A DNA stretch of 64,000 bases from an uncultured Flavobacteriales bacterium (GCA_937973555.1 CALJKL010000028.1:1-64000); one strand, 5' to 3'; positions 1 to 8,239 are shown, counted from the first letter of the stretch. Translations and numbers: made by a program. The notes: generated by a model from the letters alone, not told the origin.

Positions 1-24
1 TTCAGACGTGTGCTCTTCCGATCT
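1..24. other. Illumina adapter remnant (artefact)
   Basis: The first 24 bases match exactly, as I remember it, the 3' end of the Illumina index/read-2 adapter and end in GCTCTTCCGATCT. This is not genomic. It means the window starts at an untrimmed contig end and that the data are short-read based. Confidence 0.97.
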
Positions 25-68
25 ATATTAAAAATGTTAAAATTTATTATATTTTTACCGCCAAGTTA

Positions 69-1256
69 TTGTTGAAAAAATTGAAAGAGCCTATTTTAAA
101 GTTTATCAGAAATCCGGCATATATATCTTTGATTTATATTATATCTGCTATATTTAGTACTCTTGGTAAATACACAAAAGGGCCTTCTGCATACAATAAT
201 TATCTTATTTTTAAGAATGTATTTTATAATACTATTCATCAAAAAAATCTTTATACAGAATATCCTAATCTTTATTTTGACGTAAACCATTATGGTATAT
301 TTTTCAGTGCTGTAATAATGCCTTTTGCATTAATGCCAGATTGGCAAGGTATAGTTCTCTGGAATGTTTTTAATGCCATGGTATTTCTTTATGCCATTAA
401 AAAACTTCCTTTTTCGGAGCATTATAAATCTTATTTTGCATGGCTTTGTTTGCAAGAATATATTACCTCTTCAGTCAGTCTACAGTTTAATGTAGCCCTG
501 GCGGGATTAATAATATTATCTGCTGTCTACATTTATGAAAAAAAAGAAACCAAATCAGCCATGGCAATGCTTATTGGTTTTTTTGTAAAAATCTATGGTA
601 TTGTAGGGCTTTCTCAGTTCTTTTTTATCAAAAATAAACAGAAATTTATTTTGTCTGTCGGAGTATTATTAGTCTTATTTTTTTGCATTCCAATGCTTTA
701 TTCTAATCCACAATTTGTGGTAGAAGCTTACAAAGACTGGTATTTTTCTTTGGTAGAAAAAAATAGTGTTAATGCAGATTTAAACAGTTATCAGGACATT
801 TCTATAATGGGATTTTTTAGAAGGATACTTCATAATCCACAGATTTCAAATCTCTATTTTTATGCTGTAGGGTTACCCCTTTTTGCTTTGCCTTATTTAA
901 GGGTGAAACAATACGGATATATGGCTTTTAGAATGATGATGCTGGCTTCTACTTTGGTTTTTTTGGTGTTGTTCAGTTCTAGTTCAGAATCACCCACCTA
1001 TATTATTGCTGTGGCAGGTGTGATGCTGTGGTTTTTATTGCAGGAAAAGAAAGACGGTATTGCAATTTTCTTATTGATTTTTGTGATTGTTTTCACTTGT
1101 TTTGCCATGTCAGATCTTTTTCCAAGATTTATAAAGCAAAATTATATCATAAAATATTCTATAAAATCATTACCTTGCGCTGTTGTTTGGTTAAGAATGA
1201 CTTATGATTTGTTGACCAAAAATTTTGAGAAAAACGATGTAATCAGCCTTCAATGA
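69..1256 (+). CDS. GT87-family (DUF2029-like) integral membrane glycosyltransferase
   Basis: This is a polytopic membrane protein of 395 residues with about ten hydrophobic segments, the first at about residues 17-35. The layout and an early soluble loop with Asn/Tyr/Asp-rich motifs (around LYTEYPNLYFDVNHYG) fit GT-C enzymes of the GT87/DUF2029 group. Those use polyprenyl-phosphate sugars as donors on the outer face of the inner membrane. The start used is a TTG at 69, with a second TTG directly after. The frame stays open upstream to the adapter, so a longer N-terminus lost with the contig end cannot be excluded. Its end overlaps the next gene by ATGA, which implies coupling to the polyprenyl-phosphate glycosyltransferase. 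The family call is from layout and remembered homologues; the acceptor is unknown. Confidence 0.7.
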   Translation: MLKKLKEPILKFIRNPAYISLIYIISAIFSTLGKYTKGPSAYNNYLIFKNVFYNTIHQKNLYTEYPNLYFDVNHYGIFFSAVIMPFALMPDWQGIVLWNVFNAMVFLYAIKKLPFSEHYKSYFAWLCLQEYITSSVSLQFNVALAGLIILSAVYIYEKKETKSAMAMLIGFFVKIYGIVGLSQFFFIKNKQKFILSVGVLLVLFFCIPMLYSNPQFVVEAYKDWYFSLVEKNSVNADLNSYQDISIMGFFRRILHNPQISNLYFYAVGLPLFALPYLRVKQYGYMAFRMMMLASTLVFLVLFSSSSESPTYIIAVAGVMLWFLLQEKKDGIAIFLLIFVIVFTCFAMSDLFPRFIKQNYIIKYSIKSLPCAVVWLRMTYDLLTKNFEKNDVISLQ

Positions 1257-2182
1257 AAAAAATTTCAATTGTAATTCCTGCACATAATGAAGAAGGAAAT
1301 CTGTCTGTAATTCATGAAAGAATAAATGATGTATTTCAAACCCTTTCTCAATATGATTTTGAGATTATTTTTGTAAATGACGGGAGCACAGATAGCACCC
1401 AGCAGGTAATAGAAAATCTTTCTTCACTAAATTCAGAAATTAAATACATAGAATTTTCAAGAAATTTTGGCCATCAGCCTGCCGTAAAAGCAGGAATTGA
1501 CAACGCTTTTGGTGATGCCGTAATATCTATGGATGCAGATCTACAGCACCCACCAGAACTGATACCAGAACTTCTGAAAAAATGGGAAGAAGGGTATGAA
1601 ATGGTGTATACCATAAGGGAATACACAGATGAAACTTCATATCTTAAAAAAGCTTCTTCCAATTTATTCTATAAAATTTTATCCATGCTGTCTGATTTTC
1701 AATTAGAAAAGGGCAGTGGGGCAGATTTCAGACTGCTAGATGCGTCTGTGGTAAATGTAATAAGAGGCATGGGAGAACACGAAATCTTTTTGAGAGGTAC
1801 AGCAAAATGGGTAGGTTTCAGACAGACGGGAGTTGCGTTTCAGGCATTCAATAGATTGACGGGAGAAAGTAAATATAATTTCAATAAAATGCTCACTTTG
1901 GCATTTACGGGTATTACAGCTTTTAGTATAAGACCACTTTATTTGGCTGCATATTTGGGCTTCTTTTTTTCTGGCTTTTCCGTTTTGTTTTACACATCGT
2001 ATGTAATATGGACTTTTATTGCAGATACTGATATTTCTGGGTGGGCGTCTTTAATAATGACTATCGTTTTTTTTGGAGGATTACAACTAACCATACTTGG
2101 AATTATTGGAATTTATTTGGGTAAGGCATTCAAGGAGTTGAAAGGTAGGCCAAATTATATTATCAGAAGAAAGAATTTTTAA
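1253..2182 (+). CDS. GT2 polyprenyl-phosphate glycosyltransferase (DPM1/GtrB/ArnC-like)
   Basis: This is a GT-A fold family 2 enzyme of 309 residues. The N-terminal nucleotide-sugar domain shows IPAHNEE at about 8-14, NDGSTD at about 42-47 and the metal-binding DAD at 94-96. Two membrane helices follow at about 227-255 and 268-293, then a basic tail. This is the classic architecture of enzymes that charge undecaprenyl phosphate with one sugar on the cytoplasmic face. It overlaps the upstream GT87 gene by 4 nt and is followed after 2 nt by a deacetylase. The three genes therefore look like one module that makes, modifies and transfers a lipid-linked sugar. The sugar cannot be told from sequence. 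Confidence 0.85.
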   Translation: MKKISIVIPAHNEEGNLSVIHERINDVFQTLSQYDFEIIFVNDGSTDSTQQVIENLSSLNSEIKYIEFSRNFGHQPAVKAGIDNAFGDAVISMDADLQHPPELIPELLKKWEEGYEMVYTIREYTDETSYLKKASSNLFYKILSMLSDFQLEKGSGADFRLLDASVVNVIRGMGEHEIFLRGTAKWVGFRQTGVAFQAFNRLTGESKYNFNKMLTLAFTGITAFSIRPLYLAAYLGFFFSGFSVLFYTSYVIWTFIADTDISGWASLIMTIVFFGGLQLTILGIIGIYLGKAFKELKGRPNYIIRRKNF

Positions 2183-2184
2183 TA

Positions 2185-2958
2185 ATGATCTGTTTGAGTT
2201 TTGATATTGAAGAATTCGATATGCCTTTGGAATACAATGGCAAGATACCTTTTGAAGAACAAATATCTGTTTCCAGAAAAGGCACAGAAATCATTCTCGA
2301 TTTACTCAAGAAATATGAAATTAAAGCTACTTTTTTTTCTACGGTAGTATTTGCGGAAAACAATCAGGATATTATTCAGAGACTCTTAAAAGAAGGCCAC
2401 GAACTGGCATCTCATACTTATTATCATTCTCAATTTAAAATAGAAGATCTAAAAAAATCAAAAGACAGACTGGAGGAACTTTTCGGAAAGAAAATCTATG
2501 GACTCAGAATGCCAAGAATGATGAATGTAGATGAAAAAGAAGTGCAAAAAGCCGGTTATTTTTACGATTCATCTGTTAACCCCACTTTTTTGCCTGGAAG
2601 ATACAATAATCTCCATATTTCCAGAAAAAGTTTCATGGACAGTGGAGTCTTGCAGATTCCGGCATCCGTAACGCCAAGGTTCAGATTTCCTTTATTTTGG
2701 TTGAGTTTCCATAATCTGCCGCTTTCTATGTATCTGGAAATGGCAAAAACCACCTATCTTCATGATAATTTTCTAAATATTTATTTCCATCCTTGGGAAT
2801 TTATGGATATTAAAAAGAAATCATACCAATTGCCTTTTTATGCAAAAAGAAATGTTGGAAAAAAGATGATAGAGCGTTTTGAAAAATTTCTGGCTTGGAT
2901 CAATGACAACGAATATGCTACCAATACCTTAAAGGAATATGCAGAATTGCAGGTTTAA
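2185..2958 (+). CDS. NodB-type polysaccharide deacetylase family protein
   Basis: This 257-residue protein has the signature motifs of carbohydrate esterase 4 enzymes: an early Asp in SFDIEE (D7), the metal ligands in HTYYH at 77-81, RMPR at about 108-111, and a C-terminal FHPWE at 201-205. The HPWE form recalls the DUF3473 / exopolysaccharide-locus deacetylases. It probably removes an acyl group from a sugar, here perhaps the lipid-linked sugar made by the preceding GT2 enzyme. It starts 2 nt after that gene. Its TAA stop interlocks with the stop of the convergent phosphoesterase gene in a shared TTAA. No signal peptide is seen, so a cytoplasmic or membrane-associated role is likely. Confidence 0.8.
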   Translation: MICLSFDIEEFDMPLEYNGKIPFEEQISVSRKGTEIILDLLKKYEIKATFFSTVVFAENNQDIIQRLLKEGHELASHTYYHSQFKIEDLKKSKDRLEELFGKKIYGLRMPRMMNVDEKEVQKAGYFYDSSVNPTFLPGRYNNLHISRKSFMDSGVLQIPASVTPRFRFPLFWLSFHNLPLSMYLEMAKTTYLHDNFLNIYFHPWEFMDIKKKSYQLPFYAKRNVGKKMIERFEKFLAWINDNEYATNTLKEYAELQV

Positions 2959-4172
2959 TGCAGTTCAAAAACTGTAATTTCTGGCTTTACGCCCACTCTT
3001 CCCGGATATGCAATTACTCCAAAACCTCTGTTTACGTATAAATATTTGCCGTTTGATTCATAGAGGTCTGCCCATTTTTTGTATTTAAACTGAACAGGTG
3101 ACCAGCGAATGTTTTTCAAGTCCAAACCAAACTGCATTCCATGCGTATGCCCAGAAAGGGTAAGCTGAATGTTTATAGGATTATTTTTTACTTCTTCGTC
3201 AAAATGACTAGGATCGTGGCTCATCAAAATTTTCACAGCATTTTCCGGAACATCTTGTAAGGCTTTGTCCAAATCGCCATATTGTGGAAATGGTGGAATG
3301 CCCCAGTTTTCCACTCCAAGAATGTATATTTTGTCTCCATTTCTTTCGATGGCAACATTTTCGTTTTTCAAAAGTCTGAAACCTGCTGCAGCTTCATGTT
3401 TTTCTAGATTTGGAATATTTTGAGCCTTTTCTGCAGCAGAATCCCATGCACCATAGTCTCCGTAATCATGATTGCCTAATATTGAAAATTTGCCGTCTTT
3501 GGCTTTTATGCTTTTGAATAAAGGAATGAACGGTTTGAATTCATCAGCATAATTATTCACCATATCTCCGGTAAAGAGTACTAGATCTGCATGCTGTTCA
3601 TTGATAAGGTTGATGGCCTGTTGTAATTTGTCAGGATGGAAAAAACTGCCCGCATGAACATCCGAAATCTGAACGATTTTGTAACCTTTGAAGCTTTCGG
3701 GGAGGTTTTTGATTTTTAATTTTACTTTTCTTACTGTATGTCTGTATTTCCCGAAGATGATTCCGTCTATTGCCAATGCGGAGAAAATACCGGCTGCCGC
3801 CAATGCAGATATACTGATGAATTTTCTTCTTTCCGGGAAATACTGAGAAGAAGAATTTGCAGCAAAAAATTTAAGACTGAATTCCAATATTCTTAACAAG
3901 TCTCCCAAAAAGATAATAAGGAGTGATGCCAATTTAGGAATCATGAATATCATGATAATAGAAACCAATACCTGTACCTGATGATGGTCTCTTGAAGCTC
4001 TGTTGAAGGTAGCTATTAGATAGAGCACCAAGGCATAGACTAATATGGTAATCGCCCAATACCCTATTCTTGCCCATGAGTTAGAAACTATGGTTTTGAA
4101 AGCTTGATAAACGTAAAATTCTACCAGGAAAAGTGTTCCGAAAATAAGGAAAAATCTGGTTTGTAAAGACAT
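2955..4172 (-). CDS. Membrane-anchored metallophosphoesterase (YkuE/YaeI-like)
   Basis: This 405-residue protein has several N-terminal membrane helices (to about residue 150) followed by a calcineurin-like phosphoesterase domain. The metal-binding motifs are visible in order: ISDVHAG, FTGDMVN, GNHDYGDYG, MSHDPSHF and GHTHGMQ. Homologues of this shape act on UDP-diacylglucosamine-like or phospholipid head groups; the substrate here is unknown. The start codon overlaps the stop of the upstream KAS-III gene (TAATG on the minus strand), so the two are probably translated together. Confidence 0.85.
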   Translation of the reverse strand: MSLQTRFFLIFGTLFLVEFYVYQAFKTIVSNSWARIGYWAITILVYALVLYLIATFNRASRDHHQVQVLVSIIMIFMIPKLASLLIIFLGDLLRILEFSLKFFAANSSSQYFPERRKFISISALAAAGIFSALAIDGIIFGKYRHTVRKVKLKIKNLPESFKGYKIVQISDVHAGSFFHPDKLQQAINLINEQHADLVLFTGDMVNNYADEFKPFIPLFKSIKAKDGKFSILGNHDYGDYGAWDSAAEKAQNIPNLEKHEAAAGFRLLKNENVAIERNGDKIYILGVENWGIPPFPQYGDLDKALQDVPENAVKILMSHDPSHFDEEVKNNPINIQLTLSGHTHGMQFGLDLKNIRWSPVQFKYKKWADLYESNGKYLYVNRGFGVIAYPGRVGVKPEITVFELH

Positions 4173-5245
4173 TATTGAGGAGTCTTGTAAACAATGCAGT
4201 TAATGTTCATACCAGCACCCACTGAACCCATTACAATGTAACCTCCTTTTTTAAATTCGTGTCCTTTCATTTCTCCTTTTGCAATAAGGTCATACATAGT
4301 AGGTATGGTAGCAACGGAAGAGTTTCCGAATTGTTGAATGGTCATTGGAGATACGTTGTGGTCGTATTCAGATTTTCCATATAATTTGAATAATCTAGAT
4401 ACCATAGCGTGGTCCATTTTGGCATTGGCTTGGTGCATCAAGATTTTATCAATGTCATCTATATCTATTCCGGCTTCGTCCATTGTTTCTTTTACAGCAG
4501 CAGGAACATTTTTAAGAGCGTATTCGTAGATTTTTCTCCCACGCATTCTGATGTAGATCTTGTCCTGATCTTCAGCATTAGGATTTAGAGTAGAAGAACA
4601 TTCTAGATACATCAATTCTTCAGCATTGTCGCATACCGTATTGGTAGCGATGATTCCTATATTTTCTTCATCAGTTCTTTGCAATATTACGGCTCCTGCT
4701 CCGTCGGCAAAAATCATCTTGTTTCTATCGTATGGATCAGTTACGCGGCTTAGTGTTTCACCACCAATTACCAATACAGTTTTGGCTTTGCCCAATTTTA
4801 TAAGGTCATCACCCAAAATCATGGCTTCTACCCAACCCGGACAACCGAAAATCATATCATAAGTGATGCATTTTCTGTTTTTGATGCCCAATTTATTTTT
4901 TACTCTTGCTGCCATATTCGGCATAAAGTTTGGCATGCCGTTTTTAGAAACTTCACCAAAGTTGCTGGCATAGATAATATAATCTATTTCTTCTGGTTCT
5001 ACAGAGGCGTCATAGATGGCTTCTTTAGCAGCTTTATAACCAAGGTCAGAATTGAACTCATCATCTTTAAGATATCTTCTGGTTTCAATTTCTGTAATCT
5101 CTACAAATTTTTTGATAATTTCATCAGCAGGTTTATCTATTAAATCTCCTTCATCGGTATAGAATTCTGAGTTTAAGAAATGAGATCCTTCAATTACTCT
5201 ATCTGGCACACAACTTCCTGATCCTATTATTACTGAACTTGGCAT
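4172..5245 (-). CDS. Beta-ketoacyl-ACP synthase III family protein
   Basis: This is a thiolase-fold condensing enzyme of 357 residues. The Cys-His-Asn triad of KAS III enzymes is visible: C135 in IFGCPGW, H271 in MHQAN and N308 in GNSS. The sequence around the Cys and the C-terminal GSVGAGMN differ from housekeeping FabH (usually AACSGF and a GGGLTWG-like end). It may therefore condense a non-standard acyl substrate rather than start general fatty-acid synthesis. I leave the symbol empty for that reason. It is the first gene of a two-gene unit with the metallophosphoesterase and has a promoter at 5276-5283. Confidence 0.85.
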   Translation of the reverse strand: MPSSVIIGSGSCVPDRVIEGSHFLNSEFYTDEGDLIDKPADEIIKKFVEITEIETRRYLKDDEFNSDLGYKAAKEAIYDASVEPEEIDYIIYASNFGEVSKNGMPNFMPNMAARVKNKLGIKNRKCITYDMIFGCPGWVEAMILGDDLIKLGKAKTVLVIGGETLSRVTDPYDRNKMIFADGAGAVILQRTDEENIGIIATNTVCDNAEELMYLECSSTLNPNAEDQDKIYIRMRGRKIYEYALKNVPAAVKETMDEAGIDIDDIDKILMHQANAKMDHAMVSRLFKLYGKSEYDHNVSPMTIQQFGNSSVATIPTMYDLIAKGEMKGHEFKKGGYIVMGSVGAGMNINCIVYKTPQ

Positions 5246-5275
5246 ATTTTCTTTTATTTTCTAATTTTCAGGCAA

Positions 5276-5283
5276 CAAATTTA
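5276..5283 (-). promoter_or_regulatory. TAAATTTG promoter box for the KAS-III gene
   Basis: The minus strand reads TAAATTTG, an exact TAnnTTTG Bacteroidota -7 box, 30 nt before the ATG at 5245. No clear -33 box was seen here or at the other boxes listed. Confidence 0.6.
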
Positions 5284-5322
5284 TAAATAAAAAATCATAT
5301 GAAGCGCAAATAAAATTATTCT

Positions 5323-5330
5323 TAAATTTG
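5323..5330 (+). promoter_or_regulatory. TAAATTTG promoter box for the 5354 gene
   Basis: Exact TAnnTTTG box 23 nt before the ATG at 5354, back to back with the box for the divergent KAS-III gene. Confidence 0.6.
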
Positions 5331-5353
5331 CAAAAGTCTATTTATAGAAAGTA

Positions 5354-5920
5354 ATGAAAAATAACGCACCATTAATTGGTTTTATTACCGCTACCGGAGT
5401 AATGCTTTTGGCCTTTGCCGTTTATTTTATTTTTTTGGCAAAGAAAAATGAATATCTTGTGGATAATCCTACTCCTAAAACATTTTACTTTAAAATAAAC
5501 AATGGGGAAGAAAAGATTATTACTTCAGGGCAATATGTAAAAGTAGACCTCAACCGAGGCGAAAAAAACAGCATCAAAGTTTTTGATGATAAAAAGAAAC
5601 TCCTTTTTGATTCCGCTTTCAATGTTACCCAATACAGAGGATTGCTAAATATTACGCACAGCGATTACTATGTGCATAGACAGTTTTATGGTTATGTGCA
5701 GAATAAAGATTCATTGTTAATGTCTAGCACATTTGAAATAGATGGTCAAAAATATCCTGGATTTGTAACACATCACAAAAAGCTTTACGTTGAAGATTTT
5801 TATTACAATCTGGATGAAGACTATGATCCGTTGATAAAAAATATAGACAAACTTGAGTCTAGAACCAAGATCTATAGAAAACAAGACTTTTTAGATTTCT
5901 ATAAAGAAAACTATAAATAG
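5354..5920 (+). CDS. Uncharacterised protein with one N-terminal membrane helix
   Basis: I do not recognise a family for this 188-residue protein. It has a hydrophobic segment at about residues 9-29, then a charged extracytoplasmic domain rich in Lys, Asp and Tyr with predicted beta character. There is no lipoprotein Cys. Its own TAnnTTTG box precedes it, and ubiE starts 53 nt after it. It is divergent from the KAS-III unit. It is probably a periplasm-facing anchored protein; function unknown. Confidence 0.75.
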   Translation: MKNNAPLIGFITATGVMLLAFAVYFIFLAKKNEYLVDNPTPKTFYFKINNGEEKIITSGQYVKVDLNRGEKNSIKVFDDKKKLLFDSAFNVTQYRGLLNITHSDYYVHRQFYGYVQNKDSLLMSSTFEIDGQKYPGFVTHHKKLYVEDFYYNLDEDYDPLIKNIDKLESRTKIYRKQDFLDFYKENYK

Positions 5921-5973
5921 GAAGGCAAAAAAATAAAAATCAAAATACAACAATAATACAAAACCCAATATCC

Positions 5974-6690
5974 ATGCAGGTAACTCCATATAATACAGAT
6001 CAGAGTAAAAAAACACAAGTAGAGGACATGTTTGATAACATTGCGCCAAAATATGATTTGCTAAACCACGTGCTTTCTATGAAAATAGATGTTTTGTGGA
6101 GAAATATTTTAGTGAAATGGATGAATAAAGATACCCCAAAATTGGTTTTGGATGTGGCAACAGGTACGGGAGACCTTGCAATTACCGTACAGAAGGGTAC
6201 AGGTGCAGAAGTGGTGGGGTTAGATTTGTCTCAGCAGATGCTAAATGTAGGTATAGAAAAAATTAAGAAATTGAATCTTACGGATAAAATTTCTATGCAG
6301 AAAGGAGATGCAGAAAATCTTCCTTTCGAGGATAATAAATTTGATGCGGTTTCCGTTGCATTTGGAGTAAGAAATTTCGAAAACCTCGAAAAAGGTTTAG
6401 CAGAATTAAGAAGAGTGGTAAAAGAAAACGCTAGCGTATACATCCTAGAATTTTCTAAAGTGGAGGGCTTTTTAGCGCCTTTTTATATGTTTTATTTTAA
6501 AAACATTTTGCCACAAATCGGTAAATTGGTGTCCAAAGACAATAGAGCTTATACTTATTTGCCTGATTCTGTAAATGCTTTTCCTTATGGCGAAAAAATG
6601 AAAAGTATCCTAGAAAATACAGGTTTCAAAAAAGTAGAATACAAAAAATTGAGCCTTGGTATTGCCACCATCTACAAGGCTACCAAATAA
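5974..6690 (+). CDS. ubiE: Demethylmenaquinone methyltransferase
   Basis: This is a class I SAM methyltransferase of 238 residues of the UbiE/MenG family. Visible are the N-terminal FDNIAPKYDLLN motif at about 20-31, SAM motif I LDVATGTGD at about 59-67, and the family motif FGVRNFE near 130. It carries out the last methylation in menaquinone synthesis, fitting a Bacteroidota respiratory chain that uses menaquinone only. porT follows after 6 nt, an arrangement I recall from flavobacterial genomes. Confidence 0.93.
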   Translation: MQVTPYNTDQSKKTQVEDMFDNIAPKYDLLNHVLSMKIDVLWRNILVKWMNKDTPKLVLDVATGTGDLAITVQKGTGAEVVGLDLSQQMLNVGIEKIKKLNLTDKISMQKGDAENLPFEDNKFDAVSVAFGVRNFENLEKGLAELRRVVKENASVYILEFSKVEGFLAPFYMFYFKNILPQIGKLVSKDNRAYTYLPDSVNAFPYGEKMKSILENTGFKKVEYKKLSLGIATIYKATK

Positions 6691-6696
6691 CAATAA

Positions 6697-7473
6697 ATGG
6701 AAAAAATATTTTTTAAAATATTATTGATAGGCGTATTTCAAAGCTTTCTTTTTATTAATGCCCAGTTTCGTAATAGAGACAGGCAAGATAGGTTAGAAGG
6801 GTTTGATAATGCTAATTACAGTTGGGGCTTTTTTCTCAACCTTAATAACTATGACTACAAGATAGTTCTCAATCCCAAATATGGAATTAATGACAACAAA
6901 AATCTTGTATTGTCTAAGCCCACTTATAGTTTTGGAGCAGGACTTATTGGTAGAATGCGTCTTAGTGATAATTTTGATTTGAGGATTGAGCCGGGTCTAC
7001 AGTTTGTAGATAGAGAACTTACCTTCAAAACACAGACCAATGATCAGTATGCTACCAGTACTACAAATCCTTTTACCCCTTTGGTTTTAACAACTTCTGA
7101 TACCATCAGAAGAGTAAAAGCTACTTATGTAGATGTTCCTGTATTATTAGAATTTCATGGAGACCGATGGTATAACTCCAGACCTTATGCTGCTGCGGGG
7201 GTAAACTACATGGTGAATTTGCAGTCTAATTCTCAGTCTGCGGACGACAATCAACAAGGTGTTTTCCGTACTACAACACACAATTTTGCATGGAGTGCGG
7301 AAGTAGGCATTCAGTTTTATTTTTCAAGATTTAAATTAACTCCTGCCTTTAGAGGAACCTTCGCCTTCAATAATGAATTGGTGGCAGATAATCCGGGTAC
7401 TCCTCCTTATTGGGCATCTGCAATAAGTACCATGCAGACAAGAGCCTTGATGTTTGTGCTGAAATTTGAATAA
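6697..7473 (+). CDS. porT: PorT/SprT-like outer-membrane beta-barrel protein
   Basis: This 258-residue protein has an N-terminal signal peptide ending near FINAQ and then alternating beta strands typical of a small outer-membrane barrel. Strands such as FGAGLIGRMRL, LRIEPGLQF and VPVLLEFHGDRW, and its position directly after ubiE, match PorT (SprT in gliding bacteria). PorT is needed for type IX secretion and gliding in Bacteroidota. A strong terminator follows at 7504-7533. The assignment rests on family resemblance and synteny. Confidence 0.8.
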   Translation: MEKIFFKILLIGVFQSFLFINAQFRNRDRQDRLEGFDNANYSWGFFLNLNNYDYKIVLNPKYGINDNKNLVLSKPTYSFGAGLIGRMRLSDNFDLRIEPGLQFVDRELTFKTQTNDQYATSTTNPFTPLVLTTSDTIRRVKATYVDVPVLLEFHGDRWYNSRPYAAAGVNYMVNLQSNSQSADDNQQGVFRTTTHNFAWSAEVGIQFYFSRFKLTPAFRGTFAFNNELVADNPGTPPYWASAISTMQTRALMFVLKFE

Positions 7474-7503
7474 AAATTAAAAATTTTTATAAATATTTGA
7501 TTT

Positions 7504-7533
7504 AAAGAAGATTCAATGGAATCTTCTTTTTTT
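7504..7533 (+). terminator. Intrinsic terminator after porT
   Basis: An 11-bp perfect stem (arms 7504-7514 and 7519-7529) with an AATG loop, followed by a T run. Confidence 0.85.
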
Positions 7534-7592
7534 ATTTAAAGTGATCCTTTAAAATAAACTCAATTTTCTGTCTGTATAAAAATCTTTTTTTA

Positions 7593-7600
7593 TATTTTTG
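7593..7600 (+). promoter_or_regulatory. TATTTTTG promoter box for the zapA unit
   Basis: Exact TAnnTTTG box. It overlaps a possible TTG start at 7598, so that start cannot be used from this promoter. The first usable start is the ATG at 7625. Confidence 0.65.
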
Positions 7601-7624
7601 CATAAGTTAGAACAGACACCTGAG

Positions 7625-7927
7625 ATGCTTAAAGAATTAGAAAACAATTTTTCTTTGCTTGAAAAGAAGATTTTTGAGGTGAAAAAAAGCCATAAAGATC
7701 TTTCGGAAAAGTATGCAATTCTAACTGAAGATTATGAGAATTTGAAACTCAAATACGAGGAAGAGCATAAGAGAAATCAGGAGTTGACAGAACAACAGAA
7801 AAAAATAAAATTAATTTCAGCAATATCCGGTAACCCAGACCACAATAGATTGATGAAAAACCACATCAACAGATTGGTAAAGGAAATAGATGCCTGTATT
7901 GCACAACTTCAAAATAGTGGACTGTAA
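7625..7927 (+). CDS. Small coiled-coil protein coupled to zapA
   Basis: This is a 100-residue, highly charged protein predicted to be mostly coiled coil over its first 70 residues, with heptads of Leu/Ile/Tyr among Lys and Glu. A C-terminal helix follows containing HINRLVKEIDACI. I chose the ATG at 7625 because a longer version starting with TTG at 7598 would begin inside the promoter box. Its stop overlaps the start of zapA (TAATG), so the two are translationally coupled. Partner position and coiled-coil nature suggest a division-associated role, possibly analogous to ZapB, but no homology is claimed. Confidence 0.8.
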   Translation: MLKELENNFSLLEKKIFEVKKSHKDLSEKYAILTEDYENLKLKYEEEHKRNQELTEQQKKIKLISAISGNPDHNRLMKNHINRLVKEIDACIAQLQNSGL

Positions 7928-8214
7928 TGGAAATGAGAAGAATTACCATCAACATTGCAGGAAGAAATTATCCGCTCAATGTGCCTGCTGCCGAAGAAGA
8001 GACGCTTCGTAGGGTTGGGAAACAGATTGAAACGATGATAAGAGAATTTGAAGCCAATTTTGATGTTAAGGATAAACAAGATGCTTTGGCCATGTGCGCC
8101 CTGAAATTGGGGGCAAGTGCAGAAGTACATCAGCTTAACTCAGATAAGATTATAAACAATTCTAATGAAAGGCTAGTGCAGATTAGCCGTTTGTTGGAAG
8201 AAATTGAAAAGTAG
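7927..8214 (+). CDS. zapA: Cell division protein ZapA
   Basis: This 95-residue protein has the ZapA pattern. It has an N-terminal beta-rich part with INIAGRNYPLNV at about 8-19, and a long C-terminal helix with DKQDALAMCALKLGA, the usual QDxLAMxAL motif. ZapA stabilises FtsZ protofilaments at mid-cell. It is coupled to the upstream coiled-coil gene and is followed by a probable 6S RNA and then rny. Confidence 0.9.
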   Translation: MEMRRITINIAGRNYPLNVPAAEEETLRRVGKQIETMIREFEANFDVKDKQDALAMCALKLGASAEVHQLNSDKIINNSNERLVQISRLLEEIEK

Positions 8215-8239
8215 ATTTTTCTTTTCAGTAAAAAATGTT

